Assembly: GCF_000763385.1 (NCBI RefSeq)
Contig: NZ_JQFA01000002.1
Span: 62,001 to 126,000 of the forward strand
Direction: 5' to 3'
From: Leptolyngbya sp. KIOST-1
GTDB taxonomy: Bacteria > Cyanobacteriota > Cyanobacteriia > Phormidesmidales > Phormidesmidaceae
Length of the DNA: 64,000 nt
Both the position numbers and the translations under genes were made by a program. The notes beneath the pieces are model-generated. The model was not told the origin of the DNA. It ran no database searches and saw nothing but the letters and a program-made list of their open reading frames with translations. Numbering within the stretch: position 1 is the stretch's first letter; every line of letters begins with the position of its first letter. Below, in pieces: positions 9,280 to 17,283 of the stretch.

Positions 9280-10755
9280 TCAAGCTTTAATCAGTGGGGC
9301 CGCTGTTTCGGCACTGGCAGAGTGGGCTCCGTTACTGCGGGTCTGGCTCGGCTCATACATAACCGCACTGATTGGGGTGGGATAGGCCGCTTTTCCCTGG
9401 GGCACCTGCGGCGGTTCATACAGGCGCTCTTGGCGGCCCCCATAGCCAAACCGGGCCTTATCCTCCACCGGCGCAGGAGACTGATAGAACGTCTGCCTGC
9501 GGGCCTGGTAATGGGTCTGATATAGGGTCGTCCGGACGCCGTTTACCGTGGCCAAACTGGGCGGTTCAACCCCCCGAGAAGGTTGATAGAGGAAGTCAGC
9601 AAACGCCTGCTCCATGGCCAGGAGGGGGGCAGGTTCCGCTTGGGGAGCTTCGTAGCACACCTGTAACAAGGGCTGGGGTTCTGGCCGCACCGGGTTTTGG
9701 TAGACCAGGGCAGGGCTATCGCTTGTAGCGGCAATATTTTGCCGCCAGTTAGCCACGGCTTTGCCCAGGTCAAAGCCCATGGCCCGCTGATAGTGCCAAA
9801 GCCCCCCCTGCAGAAAGAAAAAGGCCAGGTAAAAGTGGGCGTTGGCCAACCACGTGCGCGCAGAATAGCCTGACTCCATTGCCCCGCTGGGGTCATAGTA
9901 GTAGGGCAGAAGGGCTGATTTCAGCGCCAGGGGCGGCCCATAAAACTCGGTGGGGTAGGCCAGGGTATTGAAGCCGCAATAGTACGAGGCTGCGAACCCA
10001 GCCAGGGCAATACCAAACAGCGAGTAGGCCAAAATGCCGTCGCCAGAAAACAGAAACCGCTGCCGCACCCAGTTAAACGGCGGCACCAGAATGTGCCAAG
10101 CGCCACCGAGCACCAGCAGCACCGCCACGTAGATGTGGCCACCCACCAGGTCCTCCAGGCTGTTGACGTCAAACAGGTGAGTGCGGTAGCTAAACAGCGT
10201 ACCCACATCGAGAGTGGGGGCTGTAACCAGACGCACTTCCCCAAGGTTGGCGTCATACAGCCCGCCAAAGGCCATGGCCTTAATGACCAGCAGGAGGGCA
10301 CCCAGCCCCAAGAACACCAGATGATGTCCTAGAATCAACCCGAGCTTTTTAGAATCATTCCACTCAAAGTGGAACTTGGCAGCGCGCCCCCCCTCGGCCG
10401 CCAGGCTAGGGGCCAGTCGGGTCCGGTGAAAATAGGCTCCACCGGCCAATACGCCGGCCGCCACGATGTGAATCGCCCCAATCGCAACCAGGGGAAAGGT
10501 ATCTGCAATCGCCCCACCAGAGCCAACGCCCCAGCCCTGGGTGGCCAGGTGAGGCAACAGAATCAACCCCTGGCTGTACATGGGAGCATCAGGATTGTAA
10601 ACCGCCAGCTCAAACAGGGTAAACGCTCCGGCCCACAGCATGATCAGGGCAGCCTGGGCCACGTGGGCCACAATAAACGTATTGGATAGGTCAATGAATC
10701 GGGCGTTGCCCGCCCACCAGGGATACTGTTCCTGGGTTTTGTTAACAGCGTACAT
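9280..10755 (-). CDS. isiX: IsiX/IsiA-like chlorophyll-binding protein with Tyr-motif C-terminal extension
   Basis: 491 aa. Residues 1-340 are a CP43/IsiA/Pcb-type six-helix antenna domain with paired membrane histidines (for example [48 protein letters not shown]). Residues about 345-491 form a hydrophilic, Pro/Gln-rich tail absent from plain IsiA (about 340 aa). The tail holds seven copies of a hydrophobic-Tyr-Gln/Glu-x-Pro motif at Y352, Y368, Y390, Y412, Y424, Y446 and Y467; the copy at Y412 lacks the proline. The two genes upstream on the same strand encode allophycocyanin-like subunits. This is the LoLiP set (apcD4-apcB3-isiX), so the protein is likely a thylakoid antenna made in dim light. 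The isiX name rests on synteny and is an inference. Confidence 0.82.
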   Translation of the reverse strand: MYAVNKTQEQYPWWAGNARFIDLSNTFIVAHVAQAALIMLWAGAFTLFELAVYNPDAPMYSQGLILLPHLATQGWGVGSGGAIADTFPLVAIGAIHIVAAGVLAGGAYFHRTRLAPSLAAEGGRAAKFHFEWNDSKKLGLILGHHLVFLGLGALLLVIKAMAFGGLYDANLGEVRLVTAPTLDVGTLFSYRTHLFDVNSLEDLVGGHIYVAVLLVLGGAWHILVPPFNWVRQRFLFSGDGILAYSLFGIALAGFAASYYCGFNTLAYPTEFYGPPLALKSALLPYYYDPSGAMESGYSARTWLANAHFYLAFFFLQGGLWHYQRAMGFDLGKAVANWRQNIAATSDSPALVYQNPVRPEPQPLLQVCYEAPQAEPAPLLAMEQAFADFLYQPSRGVEPPSLATVNGVRTTLYQTHYQARRQTFYQSPAPVEDKARFGYGGRQERLYEPPQVPQGKAAYPTPISAVMYEPSQTRSNGAHSASAETAAPLIKA

Positions 10756-10815
10756 GGCAATGATTTGACTGTTAGGGGATGGTCAGAAAGAGATAGGTGA
10801 TGGGAAAGAAGCTCA

Positions 10816-10868
10816 GGTGTCGGGTGGCGTTAGGTGTTTAAAGACCCGCAAATCGCGAACCCGACACC
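10816..10868 (-). promoter_or_regulatory. intercistronic hairpin between apcB3 and isiX
   Basis: GGTGTCGGGT (10816-10825) and ACCCGACACC (10859-10868) form a perfect 10-bp stem with a 33-nt loop, starting 11 bp past the apcB stop. No T-run follows in the direction of transcription, so it is not a full terminator. Similar intercistronic stems in phycobiliprotein operons act as RNA stabilisers or attenuators (family knowledge; function here inferred). Confidence 0.5.
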
Positions 10869-10878
10869 CTTATTTCCC

Positions 10879-11364
10879 TTAGCTCAGGCCCGAAATAATG
10901 TGGTCTAAGTAAACATCCATTTCTTGACCCGCATCAGCGCCAACGCGCTGGGTGACCACTTCCTTCATCGTCTGAATGGCCTGAATCGTAGGTTCAATGG
11001 GTACCCCTAAGGAGCCGTAGGTTTCCCTTAGGCCATTCAGCACCCGCTCGTCCAAAATTGAGGCATCTGCCGCTAGCATGGCATAGGTGGCGTAGCGCAG
11101 AAAATAGGTTAAATCCCGGAGACAAGCTGCATAGCGTCGGGTGGGATACATGTTGCCCCCAGGGCAGGTAATGTCTCCGTATAACAAGCTCTTGGCTACG
11201 GTTTCGCTGATAATACTGGCGGCACTTTCGCCGATCTGGCTGGCTGCTTTCACCCGCAGCGTCCCGCTTTGAAAATACTGCTTTAGCGCCTCCAGTTCAG
11301 CGCCCTCCAGGTAGCTGCCTTTCTCATCAGCGGGGTTGATAACGGCGGTTATGGTGTCTTGCAT
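10879..11364 (-). CDS. apcB3: allophycocyanin beta-like subunit (ApcB3-type)
   Basis: 161 aa, the length of ApcB. The N-terminus [16 protein letters not shown], the segment [20 protein letters not shown] and the C-terminus DHIISGLS are all allophycocyanin-beta features. Cys81 is the phycocyanobilin attachment site and Asn71 sits in the methyl-asparagine position. Sequence differs from standard ApcB at many interface positions (for example [13 protein letters not shown]), fitting a paralogue. It lies 76 bp downstream of an ApcD-like gene and 123 bp upstream of isiX. No standard apc core operon is nearby. Assignment as ApcB3 of the LoLiP cluster is by gene order. Confidence 0.85.
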   Translation of the reverse strand: MQDTITAVINPADEKGSYLEGAELEALKQYFQSGTLRVKAASQIGESAASIISETVAKSLLYGDITCPGGNMYPTRRYAACLRDLTYFLRYATYAMLAADASILDERVLNGLRETYGSLGVPIEPTIQAIQTMKEVVTQRVGADAGQEMDVYLDHIISGLS

Positions 11365-11440
11365 GATTCTCTCGTTTAGGTCGTAAACTCAATGGCAAAA
11401 TCGATGACAAAAATCGGTCCCAGTTCCCGGAAGCCAGGCG

Positions 11441-11914
11441 CTAAAACGCTCGAATGAGCTGGTCGAAGTAGGGAGCAGCCAGCGCACCTTCTTCGGACGA
11501 TAGGGTGCTCATGGCTACGTCTTTTAGGCAGCGCATCGCCAGTTTGAGGTTAGTCAGGGGCACGCCCAGGGAGACGTACATGTCCCGCATGCCGTCCAGG
11601 CCAATATCCTCTAAGGGTTTAGAGTTACCTGCCAGCACACAGTAGCTAACCAGGCGAATGTACCAACCCTGATCCCGCTGACAGAGCGCTGTTTTTTGGG
11701 GATTGCCGCTGTTGCTCGGGGTGTTGGGGCACTGCGCCCAGAATCGCTTGCTGCCTTCGTCAACTATTTTTTGTTCATTGGTTGCCAATTTTTGCGACGC
11801 GCTAATCCGAGTTGTTCCATTGCCAAAAAAGTCTTGCAATTTTGCCAACTCGGCGCTGCTGAGAAAACGATTGGCCTCATCTGACTGAGCAATCACCTTA
11901 GCCACAATACTCAT
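11441..11914 (-). CDS. apcD4: allophycocyanin alpha-like subunit (ApcD4-type)
   Basis: 157 aa. It is a phycobiliprotein alpha chain of the allophycocyanin branch: MSIVAKVIAQSDEANRFLS at the N-terminus, and the bilin site ALCQRDQGWYIRLVSYCVLAG with Cys78. An alpha subunit paired with an ApcB-like gene and a CP43-like antenna, with no apcE, apcC or rfp genes in view, matches the LoLiP rather than the far-red (FaRLiP) cluster. ApcD4-type subunits form red-shifted allophycocyanin that absorbs near 700 nm (family knowledge). A GGGAGAA ribosome site lies about 9 nt before the ATG. First gene of the cluster. Confidence 0.82.
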   Translation of the reverse strand: MSIVAKVIAQSDEANRFLSSAELAKLQDFFGNGTTRISASQKLATNEQKIVDEGSKRFWAQCPNTPSNSGNPQKTALCQRDQGWYIRLVSYCVLAGNSKPLEDIGLDGMRDMYVSLGVPLTNLKLAMRCLKDVAMSTLSSEEGALAAPYFDQLIRAF

Positions 11915-12455
11915 ATATACAATTCTCCCAAATAAACAACGTCGTAGCCTAGCCGCAGATTTTCAGCAATGCAGTCCTTAGCCTCTTGACCAAGGCCCAG
12001 GAAATGGCTTGGCCATAGAATAAATGGCCAAAATGAACCCAAGCTAACGCAGAAGCCCGATGGCTTCTGCACTAACTCAAGTCAAATGCATAACTTGCCC
12101 CTATTAGGACAGCCAGGAGTTTTTCAGTATTGGCCCTCTCCTCCAAGCAATCAGGACATAGGAAAGCCACAAAATATCAATCAATCATCCCGGCGCTTTA
12201 TTCATTACCAAACAAATAAAGCAGCAAACTGGCTACCTCTAAAAGATAAAATCTATTCGTCGCAATTCAGTCATTTTCTTCAAAAAGCATACACATAAGT
12301 TCAAGTATATTTATTCGCAGAAAAAGGATTTTGAGATTCTCAATGATGACCATGAAAATCAGGGGTGGACCTCCGGATAGTTCAGGCTTTGGGATCGGTT
12401 GCACCGTCAAGTACGATTGCCCGTAGCCTCCGAAACTCGTGATCGGTTGTGCCAG
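11915..12455 (-). promoter_or_regulatory. apcD4 upstream region with two perfect inverted repeats
   Basis: This 541-bp AT-rich gap holds no credible gene. Two palindromes lie about 100-155 bp before apcD4. TTGGCCAT at 12009-12016 pairs with ATGGCCAA at 12024-12031 (7-bp spacer), an operator-like site. GCAGAAGCC at 12049-12057 pairs with GGCTTCTGC at 12062-12070 (4-nt loop), a hairpin without a T-run. Either could control the light-regulated cluster; no regulator gene sits beside it. The rest of the gap shows nothing recognisable. Confidence 0.45.
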
Positions 12456-12989
12456 CTAAGCCCGCGCTACGGTTTGCCACTCTTCAATCAAGGCCGAGGG
12501 TACCCTCAAATCAATCCCATCTCCGCCCACCGTCGACAGGGTCAACCGCAACGGAATTTCAGCTCGCAGCTCTGGCAGCAAGGGCTGGAGATCGTACTGT
12601 CCAACATTGGGTTCAGGAGCCGCCTCATTGGTAAAGATCGGACCAGAGGCATCCGCCGCCGTCAGGGTCTGGCCCAGGGAATTGGTCAGGGTGAGGGGTT
12701 GGCTGCGATCAATGGTGACCAGACCGGGAAAGCCCACCAGGCGCAGGGCAACGCTGGTGGTACCGCCGGGGCGGATGCGTTTGAAGGCGATCGCCTGCCA
12801 GCTGTTCCCATGCTGGTCTTTCAGCGTTTGCCGCGACTGGTAGACCACCTGCCCCGGGGCTTCCTCCAGTTGGCGAATGGCCGCCGCCGCGCTGGGAGGG
12901 TTGAAGAGCCCTAATCCGAGCCAGAGGTCTAGAATCACGGCCCCTAACCACAACAGCCCAAAAAATGCTTTTCTCACAGAACTCTGCAT
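12456..12989 (-). CDS. DUF3122 domain-containing protein, exported
   Basis: 177 aa from the ATG at 12989. An in-frame start 20 codons upstream is possible but adds no conserved sequence. The N-terminus (FFGLLWLGAVILDLWLGL) is a signal peptide or membrane anchor. The body holds features of the cyanobacterial family DUF3122: QLEEAPGQVVYQSRQTL, IRPGGTTSVALRLVGFPG, LTNSLGQTL. It is likely periplasmic or lumenal; function unknown. It is divergent from the sulfide:quinone reductase gene, with the putative operator in the shared intergenic space. Confidence 0.7.
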   Translation of the reverse strand: MQSSVRKAFFGLLWLGAVILDLWLGLGLFNPPSAAAAIRQLEEAPGQVVYQSRQTLKDQHGNSWQAIAFKRIRPGGTTSVALRLVGFPGLVTIDRSQPLTLTNSLGQTLTAADASGPIFTNEAAPEPNVGQYDLQPLLPELRAEIPLRLTLSTVGGDGIDLRVPSALIEEWQTVARA

Positions 12990-13066
12990 AAAGAGGCTTC
13001 CCACGCTAGCGATAGCGACCCAGGGAGAATGACCGGGGCGGATTTGCAATACTCCTTAGTAATATA

Positions 13067-13084
13067 ACTTATTAGCTATTAAGT
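13067..13084. promoter_or_regulatory. near-perfect 18-bp inverted repeat upstream of sqr
   Basis: ACTTATTAGCTATTAAGT matches its own reverse complement at 16 of 18 positions, in an AT-rich stretch 78 bp before the sqr start. Its size and dyad symmetry fit an ArsR-family operator. ArsR-type sulfide or persulfide sensors commonly control sqr genes (family knowledge). No ArsR gene is in the window, so binding is an inference. Confidence 0.5.
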
Positions 13085-13161
13085 GGTAAAGTAGAATTTC
13101 AGAGGGCATCCCTTCGTCAAAGCTGATTGGTAGACTGCCCCAGGCAGAATCGAGGTTTCCC

Positions 13162-14472
13162 ATGGCCCATGTTGTTGTTATCGGTGCCGGACTGGGCGGA
13201 TTGCCCACCGCCTACGAACTACGCCACTTGCTGCCCCCTCAAGACCGGGTCACGCTGATCAGTGATCAGCCTAAATTCACCTTTATTCCAGGGCTGGTGC
13301 GCGTTGGTTTAGGGATCGATCCCCTCGCTCATTTTCAGCTTGATCTGGCCCCCCTGGCGCAGCGGCACGGTGTGGAGCTGATTGCGGACAAAGTCACCGA
13401 CCTGGACCCAACGGCGCAACGCATCACCCTAGACAGTGGTCAAACCCTCGACTACGACTATGTAGCGATCGCCACTGGCCCCAGCTTTGCCTTCGACGCC
13501 ATTCCAGGGTTTGGCCCCCACGGCGGCTACACCCACTCGATTTGCTCCCCCGCCCATGCCCAGGAGGCCCAGGCCGCGTGGCTCCAGTTTTTGGAAAACC
13601 CCGGTGCGCTGGTGGTGGGGGCCGCTCCGGGGGCGGGCTGCTTTGGGCCGGCCTACGAATTTGTGCTGATGGCGGAGCAGATTCTGCGGAAAAAGGGTTT
13701 GCGCGATCGCGCCACGCTCACCCTGGTCACCCCCGAACCCTACGCCGGCCACCTGGGGGTTAGCAACGTCAACCACGCCCAACGGCTGACCGAAGCCCTG
13801 CTGCGCAAACGCGGCATTGAGGTGATCACCAACGCCGCGATTACCGCCATCTCCCCAGACCGCATCACCCTGGACGATGGTCGCACCTTGCCCCAGCAGT
13901 ACGCCATGGTGCTTCCCGCCTTTCGAGGGGCGTCATTCATTCAAAATACCCCTGGGTTAGGCAATGAAAAGGGGTTCATTCCCGTACTGCCCACCTACCA
14001 GCATCCCAATTTCCCCTCGGTCTATGCCCTGGGAGTTGGCGTTAATCTAGCTCAGCCAGAACAGTTTCGCGTCCCCATTGGTCTACCCAAGAGTGGGCAA
14101 ATGACCGAGGCCATGGGCATGGCGGTTTCCCATAACATTGCCGTGCAGCTAGGCGCCCTCCAAAAGCCGTTGCAAACCCCGACCCTGGAGGCCATTTGCT
14201 TTGCCGAATTTGGTGACACCGGCATTCTTTACGTGGCGGCCCCGGTGCTGCCCGACTCGGCCACCGGCCAACGGCGCTATTCCTACGCTGTGCAGGGGAA
14301 ATGGGTGGTCTGGGGTAAGGCCCTGTTTGAACAGTACTTTATGACCAAAATGCGCCTGGGGGCCGCCGTGCCCTGGTACGAACGGCTGGGGCTGCGGGCG
14401 ATGTTTGGCGTTGATTTGGTTAAGCCCATCGACGGCCCGCCCCAGAAAACCCCGGCCCGTGCCTCTGTGTAA
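13162..14472 (+). CDS. sqr: sulfide:quinone oxidoreductase-type flavoprotein
   Basis: 436 aa. The N-terminal FAD dinucleotide fold begins VVVIGAGLGGLPTAYEL. Three cysteines stand at C128 (HSICSP), C160 (GAGCFGPAYEF) and C346 (EAICFAEFGDTG). These are the positions of the redox pair plus accessory Cys that define true SQRs (Cys128/160/356 in Acidithiobacillus), which separates it from NDH-2 enzymes. A C-terminal amphipathic region (WYERLGLRAMFGVDLV) fits monotopic membrane binding. It would oxidise sulfide and reduce plastoquinone, for detoxification or anoxygenic photosynthesis. A haem protein gene follows after 21 bp. The ATG follows CGAGG at a short distance. Confidence 0.85.
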   Translation: MAHVVVIGAGLGGLPTAYELRHLLPPQDRVTLISDQPKFTFIPGLVRVGLGIDPLAHFQLDLAPLAQRHGVELIADKVTDLDPTAQRITLDSGQTLDYDYVAIATGPSFAFDAIPGFGPHGGYTHSICSPAHAQEAQAAWLQFLENPGALVVGAAPGAGCFGPAYEFVLMAEQILRKKGLRDRATLTLVTPEPYAGHLGVSNVNHAQRLTEALLRKRGIEVITNAAITAISPDRITLDDGRTLPQQYAMVLPAFRGASFIQNTPGLGNEKGFIPVLPTYQHPNFPSVYALGVGVNLAQPEQFRVPIGLPKSGQMTEAMGMAVSHNIAVQLGALQKPLQTPTLEAICFAEFGDTGILYVAAPVLPDSATGQRRYSYAVQGKWVVWGKALFEQYFMTKMRLGAAVPWYERLGLRAMFGVDLVKPIDGPPQKTPARASV

Positions 14473-14493
14473 GCCTGACCTAGGAGACTGTCA

Positions 14494-15096
14494 ATGATGT
14501 CACTATATCGATGGATTGCTGCAGTGGGAATCGCGATCGCGCTTATGCTCCTCCAGCCCGCCACCGCCCACGCCGCCATCAACCCCGCCGAACTAGCCAA
14601 AGCTGTGCAAGAGGTGGAACAGCTTGATATGCTCCGCTCCGGCCTGGCCTCATCCCTGGAAGGTCAAACCGAAGCGCCTACGATGGAAACCATGAAAGAA
14701 GTCTGTCGCCCCGTGGGAATGCGAGCCAGGGAACTCAGTCAAGAAAATGGCTGGCAAGTGAAACAAATGGCCACCAAATACCGCAACCCCGCCCACGCCC
14801 CCGACGCCCCCCGTGCCCGTATGGCCCTGGCCCAATTTGAGCAAAACCCAGAACGCATGGGTTTCTGGGAAAACGCCATCCTGGAGGGCCAACCTGGCAT
14901 TCGATACTACCGCCGTATCAATGTCGAAGCCAGTTGTCTAGCCTGTCACGGACAGCAAAATCAACGCCCCCAATTTGTCAAAGACAACTATCCCCAAGAT
15001 TTAGCCTTTGACTTTAATGTGGGCGACCTACGGGGCATGTATGCGGTGTTTATTCCCGATGTGAAGGAGGCTATTCAAGGGGCTCTACAACCCTGA
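14494..15096 (+). CDS. c-type haem protein of the DUF3365/Tll0287-like family
   Basis: 200 aa. A signal peptide (IAAVGIAIALMLLQPATAHAA) directs export to the periplasm or lumen. A single c-haem motif C148-L-A-C151-H152 (SCLACHG) follows YYRRINVEASC, the layout of Tll0287-like/DUF3365 sensor domains. Start ATG 14494 has TAGGAG 8 nt upstream; a second ATG is at 14497. The 21-bp gap to sqr indicates one operon. It may accept electrons from, or sense, sulfur compounds (inference). It is the last gene before the tRNA remnant that marks the edge of the integrated island. Confidence 0.8.
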   Translation: MMSLYRWIAAVGIAIALMLLQPATAHAAINPAELAKAVQEVEQLDMLRSGLASSLEGQTEAPTMETMKEVCRPVGMRARELSQENGWQVKQMATKYRNPAHAPDAPRARMALAQFEQNPERMGFWENAILEGQPGIRYYRRINVEASCLACHGQQNQRPQFVKDNYPQDLAFDFNVGDLRGMYAVFIPDVKEAIQGALQP

Positions 15097-15144
15097 GCCA
15101 ATTTTTTCTCGAGGACTTATCCCAGGACGGTCCACTGGAAAGTA

Positions 15145-15191
15145 TGGGCGATACTGGACTCGAACCAGTGACATCCTGCTTGTAAGGCAGG
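15145..15191 (-). pseudogene. 3' half of tRNA-Val(UAC): putative attachment-site remnant
   Basis: On the minus strand this reads as a 5+7+5 anticodon arm (CCTGC-CTTACAA-GCAGG, anticodon TAC), variable loop, T arm (ACTGG-TTCGAGT-CCAGT) and the 3' acceptor strand ATCGCCC plus A. The 5' half (acceptor strand and D arm) is missing; beyond 15191 the sequence no longer resembles a tRNA. The break falls at the 5' edge of the anticodon arm and a tyrosine integrase begins 158 bp away. This is the expected scar of site-specific integration into a tRNA gene. Confidence 0.75.
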
Positions 15192-15316
15192 TCAGCATCG
15201 AGATTTCGTAGCTCCCTCCGATCCTGCATATAGGCTAGAATAGCTGGCATGGCTGAGTTACAGCCGGGTGCTCTAATGTGAGACAGCAGAGAGAATTGCA
15301 CACAACGGAATAAAAG

Positions 15317-15336
15317 TAGTTCACGTTTAGTTCACG
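15317..15336. repeat. direct repeat AGTTCACG x2 before the integrase
   Basis: AGTTCACG occurs at 15317-15324 and 15329-15336, 12 bp apart, between the tRNA remnant and the integrase start. Short direct repeats here could be arm-type integrase or excisionase sites (inference). Confidence 0.3.
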
Positions 15337-15348
15337 GCAGGTCATGTG

Positions 15349-16473
15349 ATGCCCCAAAAATCGCTGACGATTGAAGCTATCAATGAGCGGTTGAAGGCTG
15401 CCAAGATTGGTGTTCGTGTTTACGCCCGAGGGGCCCGCCAGGAAAAGCTGAGCTTGCGAGCAGTGTTACCTCCTAAGCCTGGTAGTAAGCGACAAAAGCC
15501 CTATCAGCAATATCTCAGCCTGGACGTTTATGCTAACCCTACAGGGTTAAAATTTGCAGAGTCTGAGGCAAAGCGCATCGGTGGGCTACTTGACCAGAAG
15601 CGATTTGAATGGGATGTGGTTGCTCAGGAGGTTGATCGTAGCAAAGAGACGTGTGGCTATTGGATCGAGAGATTCCGCCAAGACTGGTTAAAGTCCCAGA
15701 CAGGTGAAAAGGATGCGATTGCCCTCAGTTGGAAGGAACAATTTTGGTATCCGGCATTTAAATGGCTTACTCCAGAACGCAAGCTCACAGCAGACCTACT
15801 TGAGCAGACTACTCTGAGGTGGAAACCCAACAGTCGGAGTTTGCAGATTGGTTGCCAGAAATTGCAACGGCTAGCTGACTTTGCTGGTATCGAGTGCAAT
15901 CTTAGGTCGAAGCAGGGTAACTATAGCTTAAATAAAGTGATTCGCAATATTCCACCTGACGATCAGATTATTGCAGCAATAGACAACATCAAAAACCGGG
16001 GCTGGCAGTGGATTGCAGGAACTATGGCAACCTACGGTTTACGGGATCACGAGGCATTTTTGTGTGAAATTATATATAAAGAGTACGAGGGCGAGTCATG
16101 GCCTATTGCACTCGTCCCAGATGCAACGAAGACAGGTAACCGAGAGGTTTTTCCACTCCCGCTCTCATGGGTTGAACGCTGGGATCTGATGAATATAGAA
16201 AAACCAAAGATTACTGCTCGTCTTAACAAAGACTATGGCGATCGTACGTCTACCCAATTCGCCCGATACAAAATTCCGTTTAGGCCTTACGACTTGCGTC
16301 ATGCGTGGAATATAAGGGCGGCGCTTGATCTGGGGTTACCTACCGCTGTTGCGGCCCAAATGGCTGGACACTCAGCTACATTGAATCTTGGCACTTATCA
16401 AAAGCATATTAGTAAAGTAAGGGCTGCACAGGCATATTTTGAAGCCTTGAAGAATAATAATCTTGGTAAATAG
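15349..16473 (+). CDS. tyrosine-type site-specific integrase
   Basis: 374 aa from ATG 15349 (GTG 15346 also in frame). The C-terminal catalytic domain shows the tyrosine-recombinase set in order: Arg in TYGLRDHEAF, HxxR-like RPYDLRHAWNIR, AGHSAT, and the nucleophile in LGTYQKH. The N-terminal part (SLDVYANPTGLKFAESEAKR) resembles SAM-like arm/core-binding domains of cyanobacterial integrases. It starts 158 bp from the tRNA-Val remnant and points into the island, the standard position for an integrative element's own enzyme. It would cut and join DNA at the tRNA site. Its base composition is more AT-rich than the core genes on its left. Confidence 0.88.
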   Translation: MPQKSLTIEAINERLKAAKIGVRVYARGARQEKLSLRAVLPPKPGSKRQKPYQQYLSLDVYANPTGLKFAESEAKRIGGLLDQKRFEWDVVAQEVDRSKETCGYWIERFRQDWLKSQTGEKDAIALSWKEQFWYPAFKWLTPERKLTADLLEQTTLRWKPNSRSLQIGCQKLQRLADFAGIECNLRSKQGNYSLNKVIRNIPPDDQIIAAIDNIKNRGWQWIAGTMATYGLRDHEAFLCEIIYKEYEGESWPIALVPDATKTGNREVFPLPLSWVERWDLMNIEKPKITARLNKDYGDRTSTQFARYKIPFRPYDLRHAWNIRAALDLGLPTAVAAQMAGHSATLNLGTYQKHISKVRAAQAYFEALKNNNLGK

Positions 16474-16476
16474 CTC

Positions 16477-16860
16477 CTACGATACTACTTTGCCAGGATG
16501 TCTTTTGTGTGGAGCAACTAAATCTCGTTTATTGCAAGCATCGATATTCAAATACCAACTGGCCTTTGTTGTACCAGGAGCACGCCTGTCAATTGCTTCT
16601 ATACCGCTGCGGTAATGGCCGCACCGTATCATGTATAGGCATTGAGCATATTTTTTATAGCCAAGCACAGGCCAAGCGTCTTTGAGAGATAGTACCTTAC
16701 CAAATTGAGGTTTATCCCCCAATCTTTCATGCAGCTCTCGAATATCATCTCGGATGAGATGACTTGCTGACTGTAGGGCTCTAAGTTCGACAGTTGCTTC
16801 TTCTAACTTTTGAACAAGTTGGTTAAAGACCACATCTTGACTGTGCTGAGAGTGATCCAT
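16477..16860 (-). CDS. hypothetical protein, excisionase-like candidate
   Basis: 127 aa, convergent with the integrase and separated by only 3 bp. Residues about 10-50 are charged and coiled-coil-like (VQKLEEATVELRALQSAS, IRDDIRELHERLG). The rest (SLKDAWPVLGYKKYAQCLYMIR, ending in ASWYLNID) looks like a small winged or helix-turn-helix DNA-binding fold. Position next to an integrase makes a recombination directionality factor plausible, but no clear family signature is seen. Confidence 0.5.
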   Translation of the reverse strand: MDHSQHSQDVVFNQLVQKLEEATVELRALQSASHLIRDDIRELHERLGDKPQFGKVLSLKDAWPVLGYKKYAQCLYMIRCGHYRSGIEAIDRRAPGTTKASWYLNIDACNKRDLVAPHKRHPGKVVS

Positions 16861-17283
16861 CTAAATGCCTCCACAATATCAGGGCATAACGATGCCAAAG
16901 TGAAGGTAGCGCACTGGGTGAGAGCCCCAAAATCGATTCCAAATAACTAAAATCGCTGGCCTCACCAAACCTGATGAACCGATTCTACGGTGAGTCCTTT
17001 GAGAAAAGCTGACTTTGTGCTGATTAATTTGTGAAACTTTACACTAGGAGTGTGCGGTACGCTTGTCGGCATGGCTTTAAGTCTTGACTGGAAGGCGTTT
17101 TGATAGCTTTTAGATCCTGTAGATATTCAGTAATGCTGCTTTACCTAGATAGATGGCTGGCATCAAGTCAGCATTGAAAGACTTGCCAGTGTAGAATACG
17201 AAGGAAGGACTGCTGTTAGTGGTCGTTCACCTTACGAGATGCTGACAAAGTTTGAGAAGCCTATATCGGCTTAGTTTTGACCC
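16861..17283. other. intergenic gap without recognised gene
   Basis: This 423-bp AT-rich stretch lies between the minus-strand excisionase-like gene and a plus-strand gene pair. No coding frame, tRNA or convincing terminator is seen. It presumably carries the divergent promoters. Confidence 0.4.

Noticed and set aside
9280..11914. Far-red (FaRLiP) cluster
   Set aside because: FaRLiP loci carry rfpABC, apcE2, psbA/psaA paralogues and several apc genes; none is in this window. Only the three-gene LoLiP-like set is present.
15145..15300. Intact tRNA-Val or intron-split tRNA
   Set aside because: The 3' half is clear, but no 5' acceptor strand or D arm complements it within the next kilobases, and group I introns known in cyanobacterial tRNAs are in Leu, Arg and fMet genes.
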